This document shows positions 44,261-51,762 of a stretch of DNA of 64,000 nucleotides, one piece after another. How positions within the stretch are numbered: the first letter of the stretch is position 1; each line of letters opens with the position of its first letter. The notes below the pieces were generated by a model, which saw only the letters and a list, made by a program, of their open reading frames with translations, made no database searches and was not told where the DNA came from. Source of the stretch: a bacterium (GTDB taxonomy: Bacteria > Vulcanimicrobiota > Xenobia > Xenobiales > JADMJV01); contig JADMJV010000068.1 in NCBI GenBank assembly GCA_018780265.1, positions 1 to 64,000 on the forward strand. The letters are read 5' to 3'. The position numbers were made by a program, and so were the translations under genes.

Positions 44261-44423
44261 TCGATGAGATTCTGTAAAGAATGCCGTTTTTCCTCCCAGG
44301 CAGACGAGCTGAAATCTCAAGTCAAAGCAGGATGCCAACTTTTATGATGACAGCAAGCAACCGGGCTGCAATGACGAAGGTTTATTGTGCCAAAGTCAAC
44401 ACCGCCAGGGGAGGAACTCCAAA

Positions 44424-45881
44424 ATGTTCGTCAATCGTTGGATCGAGACTCATGCCCAGATTCGGCCGGCCAAAGTAGCCCTTGTCGACCGGGTTTCTGG
44501 AGTCAGTTACACCTATCTGGACTTGCACCGCACATCTCGCTTGCAAGCTTATCGGCTGGCCTCTCTTGGCATACGGGCGGGCGACCGCGTGGCCGTTTAC
44601 TCGCAAAATCGGCCCGAGATTCTCGAACTCCTGCTGGCCTGTGGTCTGCTCGGGGCCTGCCTGGTTCCCCTCAACTGGCGTCTGGCTCCTCAGGAGTTGG
44701 CCAAGATCGTGGCTGATTGCCAGCCCAAAATCGTCTTTATGGAACCGGACCTTCCCTGTGAAGGCCTGCAAGGTCAGTCGTTGTTCAGTCTTCAATCCCT
44801 GGAGGCTGACGCCATCGACCTGCCCGCCGTCGACCCCAGCACGCCACTGGCCATTTTCTACACCGGAGGCACCACCGGCGTGCCCAAAGGAGCGGTGCTG
44901 ACCCACGCCTCGATGCAATGGAATGCCTGGAACACAATATGTGGCTGGGGTCTTTCCCCCGACGACATCGCCCCTGTGTTCACCCCCATGTTCCATACCG
45001 GCGGGCTCAATGTAATGGCCACCCCTCTGCTCTGCCTGGGCGGCACCTTGATACTGCCCGGCGCCTTTGACGCCCCCAGGGCCCTGGAGGTAATCGAGCA
45101 GGAGCGCTGCACCCTGGTCTTCCTGGTGCCCACCATGTACGACATGTTGCACCAGGTGCCTGGCTTCTCGCGCTCGCGAGTGGCCCACGTGCGCAAATGG
45201 ATCAGCGGCGGCGCGCCCTGCCCCAAAACCCTCTTTGAAGCCTACTGGAACGAGGGCGTCCCCTTGATTCAGGGTTATGGACTCACTGAGGCCGGGCCCA
45301 ACACCTTTGGAGTCAGCTATGAAGACGCCCAAAAACGTTCGGGCACGGTGGGTGTGCCTTTGCCCGGCATCGAGTTGAAACTGACCGACAACGACGGCAG
45401 GGAAGTGGCCGTGGGTCAGGCGGGGGAACTTCACGTACGCGGCGGTCATGTCATGGCCGGCTACTGGAACAAACCCAAGGAAACGGCCCAGGTGATGCAG
45501 GACGGTTGGCTGGCCACTGGCGATCTGGCCTATCGCGACTCGGACGGTTTTTACTACATCTGTGGCCGGCGCAAGGAGATGTTCATCTCCGGCGGTGAGA
45601 ACGTCTTCCCCGCGGAAATCGAGGAGGTTTTGCTGACCCACTCCAACGTGGCCGAGGTAGCTGTAGTGGGCATCCCGCACCCCAAATGGGGCGAGGTGGG
45701 CAGGGCCTATCTGGTGCTTAAGCAGCCGGCCAAGCACAGCGAAGAAGAACTGCTGGAGCATTGCCAAAAGGTGTTGGCCAGATACAAGATCCCCAAGGAA
45801 TACGTGGTGATGGACTCGCTGCCCAAGAGCGCCGCCGGAAAAGTGCTTAAGCGCATGCTCATGGAAGAAGCACGCGTTTAA
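44424..45881 (+). CDS. AMP-forming acyl-CoA synthetase (fatty acid-CoA ligase-like)
   Basis: 485 residues from ATG 44424 (GGGGAGG upstream). The AMP-binding P-loop FYTGGTTGVPKGAVLTH, QGYGLTEAGP, TGDLAYRDSDGF, GRRKEMFISGGENVFPAEIE and PKSAAGKVLKR make the family certain. It activates a carboxylate, probably a fatty acid, with ATP and CoA. No close family specificity is readable. It is divergent from vapBC and directly followed by an alpha/beta-hydrolase fragment in the same frame. Confidence 0.94.
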   Translation: MFVNRWIETHAQIRPAKVALVDRVSGVSYTYLDLHRTSRLQAYRLASLGIRAGDRVAVYSQNRPEILELLLACGLLGACLVPLNWRLAPQELAKIVADCQPKIVFMEPDLPCEGLQGQSLFSLQSLEADAIDLPAVDPSTPLAIFYTGGTTGVPKGAVLTHASMQWNAWNTICGWGLSPDDIAPVFTPMFHTGGLNVMATPLLCLGGTLILPGAFDAPRALEVIEQERCTLVFLVPTMYDMLHQVPGFSRSRVAHVRKWISGGAPCPKTLFEAYWNEGVPLIQGYGLTEAGPNTFGVSYEDAQKRSGTVGVPLPGIELKLTDNDGREVAVGQAGELHVRGGHVMAGYWNKPKETAQVMQDGWLATGDLAYRDSDGFYYICGRRKEMFISGGENVFPAEIEEVLLTHSNVAEVAVVGIPHPKWGEVGRAYLVLKQPAKHSEEELLEHCQKVLARYKIPKEYVVMDSLPKSAAGKVLKRMLMEEARV

Positions 45882-46190
45882 TGGTTCGAACGAGCCTTTA
45901 CCTACTGCGGCATTCCTTTGCTGGCGCTGGCCCGAGACGGCAAGCCCAGGCCCACGGTCCTGTTTTATCACGGGCTGCACACCCAGAAAGAAACCCATCG
46001 CAAGGAACTGGAAGGTCTGGCCGAGCGTGGCTTTCTGGCCCTGGGAGCGGACGCCGTGCAAATCACCTATCCCAAAGGGCGCTACGAATATCGGGAATAC
46101 GCCGAGTCCGACCATTTTATGCAGCCCGAGGATTGGCAACACGGCTGGAAACGAACCCTGGATTGGTTTGAGCACTCCCTGAGGCGCTAA
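45882..46190 (+). pseudogene. Alpha/beta-hydrolase fragment with internal deletion
   Basis: Starting right after the acyl-CoA synthetase stop and in the same frame, the translation reads an alpha/beta-hydrolase N-terminus (PTVLFYHGL, ELEGLAERGFLALGADA) and jumps without a stop into the C-terminus (YAESDHFMQPEDWQHGWKR, LDWFEHSL). The nucleophile elbow (GxSxG) and the Asp region, about 130 residues, are missing; only the His segment SDHF remains. The only start is a TTG at 45918. Most likely a decayed hydrolase with an in-frame deletion; a short product of 90 residues could still be made. Confidence 0.68.
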
Positions 46191-46684
46191 GGCATTTCCT
46201 CGTCCTGGATGTGGGTGAAGCGAAAGAAACGATCCTTCACGATTCCGTCCACATTGGCCGGTCGAACTACCGGTGCAGTCATGTTGTCGAGTTCGGCCCG
46301 CAGTCGATATTGAGCGGTAGGCTCGGTGGGTGACCCCACCGTTCCCACCGAGTTGATCACGATATAACTGGCTGTATCGGTGGCGTAGGTCATATCGACC
46401 AACACGCTGTAAGTGCCCTGATAAGGGGAGGTAATCAGGGTCTCCGAGTAGGAGAAGGCCGTTTGCTCGGGACCCGGAGGGGGCGGAAAGTTGATGTCCA
46501 GCTCCAGCTTCATGCGGGCGTCCTCCAACCCCGCCAGGGCCAGTTGGCGAGCCTGGGAGATGTAACTGCTTTGCTTGGCGGCCTCATAGCGACTGGACTG
46601 GCTGCCCAACAGACCCATGCCGATCAGGAGCAACACGACGGTAACCATGAGGGCGGTGACCAGGAGAATTCCGCGTTTCTTCAC
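46187..46684 (-). CDS. PilX/GspK-like minor pseudopilin
   Basis: 165 residues, GTG start. N-terminal MKKRGILLVTALMVTVVLLL resembles the PilX/GspK-type anchor (R-G-I-L-L-V without the usual Glu), then a helix (SSYISQARQLALAGLEDARMKLELD) and a beta-rich globular part. Last gene of the pseudopilin operon, overlapping the previous by GTGA. It probably belongs at the tip of a type II-like or type IV pilus-like filament. Confidence 0.72.
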   Translation of the reverse strand: MKKRGILLVTALMVTVVLLLIGMGLLGSQSSRYEAAKQSSYISQARQLALAGLEDARMKLELDINFPPPPGPEQTAFSYSETLITSPYQGTYSVLVDMTYATDTASYIVINSVGTVGSPTEPTAQYRLRAELDNMTAPVVRPANVDGIVKDRFFRFTHIQDEEMP

Positions 46685-47220
46685 GGCAATACCGCCAAAG
46701 GGGCTACTTCACTGGAAATCACTCGCAACTGACCTTTTGTGTCGGCCGTGGTAAGGCTGACTTGAAGGTTCTGAGTGACGGTGTCCAGCCCAATCTGCAT
46801 CCCCTGAATGCCATCCGCCACGACATAGGTGGAGGTGGCCCCTGACGAGTCGAGGACGTCCCTGAGTAAAGTTCCCTGAGAGTCGCGATAGTAGCGGACT
46901 TTGAGCGTGTAGAGGTAGCGATTGACTTCGCTGCGGGCGGCTAGAGTTTTGCTCGCGTCGAACTTGAACAGAACCAGTTCGTTGGGAAAGACCGTTGAAT
47001 CAATCCTGCAGGCTTCGCGAACCTCACAAAGCATGCGCGACAGGGCAAGTTGTCCCGCCTCGGCCGCTTCCACCTTCTGGCGCTCGAAGCGGGTCACTCG
47101 AAGGGCACCGATCAGCAAGTCGGCCACCAGGCCAAAGACCAACATGACCAGCAATACGGTGATCAGACTCTCCAACAACGTGAAAGCCCGTCCTGGCGCT
47201 TCTCTAGGGCTGCATGTCAA
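46681..47220 (-). CDS. PilW/GspJ-like minor pseudopilin
   Basis: 179 residues from a TTG at 47220, which overlaps the previous gene by 17 bases; an earlier in-frame Met lies deep in that gene. The N-terminal prepilin motif is R-A-F-T-L-L-E-S-L with the usual hydrophobic helix, cut most likely before Phe. A beta-rich domain with a disulphide-capable Cys pair (LCEVREACR) follows. The third gene of the operon, a minor pseudopilin. Confidence 0.8.
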   Translation of the reverse strand: MTCSPREAPGRAFTLLESLITVLLVMLVFGLVADLLIGALRVTRFERQKVEAAEAGQLALSRMLCEVREACRIDSTVFPNELVLFKFDASKTLAARSEVNRYLYTLKVRYYRDSQGTLLRDVLDSSGATSTYVVADGIQGMQIGLDTVTQNLQVSLTTADTKGQLRVISSEVAPLAVLP

Positions 47221-48019
47221 GCGTGCCTGAGCTCCCTTCGATATACTTTCCCCGGTATCTGGCCAGGGCATGGAGCGTGCAGGTGCCCACGCCATAGCCG
47301 GTGATGGTGGGCGGGGTGTCGGCGTCGTAAATACAGTGCCTCAACACACTGCTGCGACCATCGCGCCGCGAGTCCACCGAACCATAGCCTCCTCCCGCAT
47401 TGCCAGGGCCTGGTCGCACCGTGTAGTTGTAAAAAAGATCGGGCAGAGGGTTTCCGTAGATATTCAGGGCGCTTGCGCCCACCGGGCGAAGGGCTCCCAA
47501 AGGCAGTGAGGTCGTTCCTCCCAGCGTAATCGTTACCGGATTTGCGGCCGCCGCTTCGCCGGTAGGCATGGCAACCAGGCTGACTACATCGTGGCGGAGG
47601 TTGCTGCCCCATTGCACTTGAACGCCGACTTTGCGGACCGATGATTGAATCTTGCGTTGATCCAGAGGGTCTTCCAGGCCTTCAAACAGGGAGCAGGGAC
47701 TGTACAGGGTGTGGGCCACGGCGGTTACGGTGATCTGAAAATTGGGGAAATCGGGATCTACAAAGGGCGCCGCTACTCCCGGGCAGGTGGTCCAATCGTT
47801 GAAAGGTTGATCCTTGTGAAACCCTCGGCTCCAGCCACGGATGCGTTCTAATTGGCGCTCGGCCAGTATGGCTGCGATGGACTGATTTTCGACCAGAGAT
47901 TGATAGCGCAGTCCGGTATGAAAGAGACGTGCCATCACCACCACGCCTGAGAGAAGCACGAAGATAGAAATAATGGCTTCGGCCAAACTGAGGCCTGGTG
48001 GCGAAGCCCTTGGCTTCAC
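47204..48019 (-). CDS. PilV/GspI-like minor pseudopilin
   Basis: 271 residues, GTG start overlapping the preceding stop (GTGA). N-terminus PPGLSLAEAIISIFVLLSG is a prepilin-like cleavage and anchor region with Glu at position +5 from the cut. The globular part is long for a pseudopilin and contains Cys residues. Same operon, same putative filament. Confidence 0.8.
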   Translation of the reverse strand: MKPRASPPGLSLAEAIISIFVLLSGVVVMARLFHTGLRYQSLVENQSIAAILAERQLERIRGWSRGFHKDQPFNDWTTCPGVAAPFVDPDFPNFQITVTAVAHTLYSPCSLFEGLEDPLDQRKIQSSVRKVGVQVQWGSNLRHDVVSLVAMPTGEAAAANPVTITLGGTTSLPLGALRPVGASALNIYGNPLPDLFYNYTVRPGPGNAGGGYGSVDSRRDGRSSVLRHCIYDADTPPTITGYGVGTCTLHALARYRGKYIEGSSGTLDMQP

Positions 48020-50004
48020 AGCGTCCAGACGGGTCGCGTGTTATTGCCAGCAGAGGTCAAAGGCAGCCCTACATTGGCCGTAGACTGACTGGTAATCGTT
48101 ACCACATGGAGTTGGCGATTGATGGGGGCCAGGGCGGTGTGACAGATCATGAACTGGCGGAAGAAACCCACCGGATTTCGTTCTACCGAACCATCTTCAA
48201 AACCCACTGACAGGTATTGTCGGTTGTTTGTGTCGTCTCGCTTAATCCAGGGGTCGTAGGGGCTGTAGTTGTCGGTGTAAAGAATACCGTCGGTATCGCC
48301 CGGGTTAGGACCATAAGGGAAGGTAGCTGTTGCCGACGAGATCTGGCCGGTGCCGGTGCTTTTTGGGGTGGACCCCGGCGTAAGGGAGGGCACTCCCAAA
48401 GGCGAAATATTAAGCGAGGCCAGCATCAGAGTGGTGCCACTGGGATACATGAGCGACTGCCCATTGGTGGTCCACCCCAGCTTTAGTGTTTCCGAAGGAG
48501 TGGGACGGGGGGGGAGCGCGGGCAGCATCTGCTGCGGAACCGCACTGAATCCGACTTTCATCACATAAATCTGGTCGCCGCGATAGAAGGCCACTACATT
48601 GCCCGTGGGAGATAGGGCAGGAAACTCACAATCGCCTGTATTGGTCAGGCGCAGATCGGGAGTTGTATCCATGGGGACATGCAGATACAGGTCTCCATCG
48701 GTGTTGTTGACATAGACCATTCTGCGGCCATCTAGCGTCGCCGTTGGGTTTCGACAATTGTTTAAGTAGACTTGCTCTCGCTGCCCGCCGGGAGACATGG
48801 TGAAAATGGAGCGATAACCTTGCCGGTCGGACTCGAAGAAAATTTTGCCGGGAGGCTCGATGTCAAAGGTCTTGATGGCAACATCGACAGCGCCACTTTT
48901 GAGATTCTGCACTTTACAGGTGAGCGTATACCGTTCGGCGGGCTGAGCGTCGGTCGGGGGCCGCCATTGCCAATCTGCTTTCCAAGCACCTGCGCCCGCT
49001 CTCAAATTCTGGTCCCACTCCATGCGTCCGCCTGCGCCGCCACCCGAGCTTTGCGAGGACTGCAGCGAGAAGGCCCCAACCTTGCTACCAGGCCCGTCCA
49101 CCACCCACTCGCAGAAGAGCTGCTCGCCACTGCCGGACGTCGCCAATATCTCCAACGAGACGTATTGGTCCTTGCTGATAATGGCGTCGGGCGGAGCTGG
49201 AGGCCCGGGACTAAACGGGCTGGTGTTGGGAGTTGGGAAAATCTTAGGGTATTGGCTGACAGGCGTGGGGTCGAGTTTGGGCACACTGACCACGCCTGGC
49301 GCCGTGAAACTCACCTGGGTGGAGTGGGTACCTTTGGCCACAATGCTGCCGTTCTCGCCATAAATCCCCGAACTGACCGTGACTCCACCGATGGGACTGA
49401 GGCTGACCGTGTAGGCCTCCCCTGCTCCAGCCAAGGTTGCGTTGCTGATGCTGGCGCAACTGGCACCGGCGGCCACCACCACGTGATAGCGATTGTCACA
49501 GGAAAGAAGATCGTTGGTCTGCACCGTGCCATCTGGAAGAAATACGAAGCAGTAATCCTTGAGGGCACCGGCACCGGCCGGTAGCCACTTGTCCACGGTG
49601 AAGAGGGACCATTTGCTGCCGGGAACTTTTAGCGAAGTGGTGGACCAACTACCACTGCTCAAATTCCAGCGACCCATGAACAGGTCGGCCCCGGCAAATT
49701 CGGAAATGAAATTGCGACTGCGCACAATACGCGGAAGTGTTTCACCTTCCATGATGTAAAAAGAGCGCATATTCGAGGCGGTTCCACCGTTGGTGGGCAA
49801 GATCAAGGCGGTGGGGCGACGTCGCGCAATCGCCTCCTGGCGGGTGCGCTTGAGCTCTTCACTCAGAATCATGGCCAGCCCCTGGGAACCGGCTTTGTTG
49901 CGACCCTGGCGCATACTCTGAACGGCCATGGCACTGAAGACGCTGAGAATTAGCAGTACCATCATGATTTCGAGCATGGTGAAGCCGCGTTTTCTCATAC
50001 CCAT
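48016..50004 (-). CDS. GspH-like pseudopilin fused to a TolB-like beta-propeller region
   Basis: 662 residues, far longer than a pseudopilin (about 150-200). KRGFTMLEIMMVLLILSVF is a perfect type IV prepilin leader and anchor; the first 170 residues follow the GspH/FimT pattern (RQEAIARRRPTALI). From about 200 a Pro/Gly-rich linker and beta-rich domains follow, then a region with GKIFFESDRQGYRSIFTMSPGG, RRMVYVNNTDGDLYLHV and ALSPTGNVVAFYRGDQIYVM, which is like PD40/TolB propeller blades (about 390-600). Starts the operon. A membrane-anchored, filament-associated sensor or adhesin is suggested. Confidence 0.78.
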   Translation of the reverse strand: MGMRKRGFTMLEIMMVLLILSVFSAMAVQSMRQGRNKAGSQGLAMILSEELKRTRQEAIARRRPTALILPTNGGTASNMRSFYIMEGETLPRIVRSRNFISEFAGADLFMGRWNLSSGSWSTTSLKVPGSKWSLFTVDKWLPAGAGALKDYCFVFLPDGTVQTNDLLSCDNRYHVVVAAGASCASISNATLAGAGEAYTVSLSPIGGVTVSSGIYGENGSIVAKGTHSTQVSFTAPGVVSVPKLDPTPVSQYPKIFPTPNTSPFSPGPPAPPDAIISKDQYVSLEILATSGSGEQLFCEWVVDGPGSKVGAFSLQSSQSSGGGAGGRMEWDQNLRAGAGAWKADWQWRPPTDAQPAERYTLTCKVQNLKSGAVDVAIKTFDIEPPGKIFFESDRQGYRSIFTMSPGGQREQVYLNNCRNPTATLDGRRMVYVNNTDGDLYLHVPMDTTPDLRLTNTGDCEFPALSPTGNVVAFYRGDQIYVMKVGFSAVPQQMLPALPPRPTPSETLKLGWTTNGQSLMYPSGTTLMLASLNISPLGVPSLTPGSTPKSTGTGQISSATATFPYGPNPGDTDGILYTDNYSPYDPWIKRDDTNNRQYLSVGFEDGSVERNPVGFFRQFMICHTALAPINRQLHVVTITSQSTANVGLPLTSAGNNTRPVWTL

Positions 50005-50099
50005 AAGGTATTCTAGAGCGGTACCTGCAAGCCTGCAAATGGCTAAGGGGGCCCCGCCTTTGGAAGCGCTCTAACGCAAATTGTTAAGCGACTTTAATA

Positions 50100-50128
50100 T
50101 GTTACCAAATCACAACACTCTGGTAACA
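50100..50128. promoter_or_regulatory. Inverted repeat, possible operator
   Basis: TGTTACCA (50100-50107) and TGGTAACA (50121-50128) are perfect inverted repeats with a 13-base spacer, in the region between the divergent pseudopilin operon and fliF-like gene. A dimeric regulator acting on either promoter is possible; nothing here says which. Confidence 0.45.
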
Positions 50129-50190
50129 GCGGGAACCTACACTGCAGTAGTTCCCCTTGCTTTCTCCCATCAGGAAAGGAGTGTCTTCTC

Positions 50191-51744
50191 TTGTCCAATT
50201 TGATGACTTCGGCCTCGCGCAGGTCAGCCACGCTAAGCCCCACCCGCAAACCCTCAGCCGCCGATTGGCGGGCCCGTCTTCGGACCGTGCCTACCCGCAT
50301 CAAAGTGGTAGCGGTGGCGGCCGTGCTCCTGAGCGGGCTGGGCTGGCTTTACTGCTCTTATCTCCAGCAAGTTCAACTGCCCTCCGACCTGTTTGCCTAC
50401 ACGCTGACCCCTCGCCAATTGGAAGAGTGCTCTCAACGACTCTCGAAAATGGGAGTTGAACATCGGCCCAACCCCGATGGCAACAATCTCAAAGTCGCTC
50501 CCGACAAGCGCATGGCCTTGCTCAATCAACTGAGTATGGAAGGTGTACCTCACGAAGACGGCTCGCGTCTAAACAGCGGGCCTATGCCACCCTCGCGCCG
50601 CGAGGCTCTGGCCAGTCAGCAGGCTCAGTTGCAGCAAAGTCTGGCCGCTTCTTTGCGGGGAATGCAGGGCATTGAAGATGCCACGATACAATTGGCCATT
50701 CCTGAGAACGCTGCCTTTGCGGAAAGCAATCACCCCACCGCCTCGGTGTTGCTGTGGCTGCAAACCGGCTACCAGTTGCCGCGCAGCCAGTCTTCGGGTA
50801 TCGCCAAGTTTGTAGCCGGGGCCGTGCCCGACCTGCGCTCCGAGGATGTTACCGTGGTCGACCAGAGCGGTGTGGAACGTCCCCACGCGGGCCTGGACGG
50901 GCAGATCGACTCGATCCAGTTTGAGTTGCAGGAACACCTGGACGTATATCTGGCCAGCAAGGCCCAGCGTCTGTTGGACATGGCCTACGGACGGGGAAAC
51001 GCTTTGGTGATCGTGGATGCAAAGCTGGACTTTTCGCAATTTGAAGTAAAGCGCAAAGATGTGGGCGCACCGGGCGATTCGGAGAACATTGTGGTCACGC
51101 AGAAGACCGACGAGACCTACGAAAACAAGCCCGGAGGAATAAGCGATGAAGTGGAGGTCGACAAGAATGGCAAGAAATACGAAAAACTGATGTCGGCCGA
51201 ACGGCGCACCCCCGATGAAGCTTTTACATTCCGCGTGTATAAACTGCCACGCCTGGAGCGGGTCACCTGTTCGGTCCTGATGGAAGCCTCCGGTCAAGAG
51301 CAAAACGCCTTGCGGATGGTACGAGGCGCCATTGGCCTGGACGACACCCGAGGGGATGAAATCACTGTATCGGTGGTCCCTTTGCATCGGGACGCCGCCG
51401 GCCGCAAGGAGATCGGCAGTCTACCCTTGCCCGCCCCCCCATCGGCCGGCACTGACCCTATAGCATTGCTGGGACTGGTGGGAGTGCTTCTGTTGGGCGC
51501 GGGCATCTGGACAGTGGGACAGCGCAAAGTGCGCCTCCATCAAGCCCACCTGACGCCTTCTCCCAGTTTATCCACGGCTACCCAGTGTGACCTCAACTTC
51601 CGCCCCGATGGTCGCACGCCACCCCCGGCGGCTACAGCCACTCAGCCACGGGTGCTGGAAAAACTGGAAGAGTTGGCCCGTCAATCGCCGCGCGAAACGG
51701 CCAGCATGTTGCGCAGTTACATGGATACCAACGATATGGAATAG
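50191..51744 (+). CDS. Orphan FliF/YscJ-like ring protein
   Basis: 517 residues, TTG start with AAAGGAG about nine bases upstream (ATG 50203 is the alternative). An N-terminal transmembrane helix (about 38-57) is followed by ring-building motifs (YscJ/FliF-like): QLSMEGVPHE, a long helix EALASQQAQLQQSLAASLRG, and QGIEDATIQLAIPENAAF. A second domain (about 200-400) and a further transmembrane helix (about 424-442) lead to a cytoplasmic tail ending in SPRETASMLRSYM, much like the FliG-binding tail of FliF. No other flagellar gene lies in the window. Either part of a distant flagellar locus or a repurposed ring. Confidence 0.75.
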   Translation: MSNLMTSASRRSATLSPTRKPSAADWRARLRTVPTRIKVVAVAAVLLSGLGWLYCSYLQQVQLPSDLFAYTLTPRQLEECSQRLSKMGVEHRPNPDGNNLKVAPDKRMALLNQLSMEGVPHEDGSRLNSGPMPPSRREALASQQAQLQQSLAASLRGMQGIEDATIQLAIPENAAFAESNHPTASVLLWLQTGYQLPRSQSSGIAKFVAGAVPDLRSEDVTVVDQSGVERPHAGLDGQIDSIQFELQEHLDVYLASKAQRLLDMAYGRGNALVIVDAKLDFSQFEVKRKDVGAPGDSENIVVTQKTDETYENKPGGISDEVEVDKNGKKYEKLMSAERRTPDEAFTFRVYKLPRLERVTCSVLMEASGQEQNALRMVRGAIGLDDTRGDEITVSVVPLHRDAAGRKEIGSLPLPAPPSAGTDPIALLGLVGVLLLGAGIWTVGQRKVRLHQAHLTPSPSLSTATQCDLNFRPDGRTPPPAATATQPRVLEKLEELARQSPRETASMLRSYMDTNDME

Positions 51745-51762
51745 AGCCATCCGTGCAGCCTC

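Noticed and set aside
44382..46175. Minus-strand 597-residue frame opposite the acyl-CoA synthetase
   Set aside because: Antisense of a certain enzyme gene; no domain and unusual composition.
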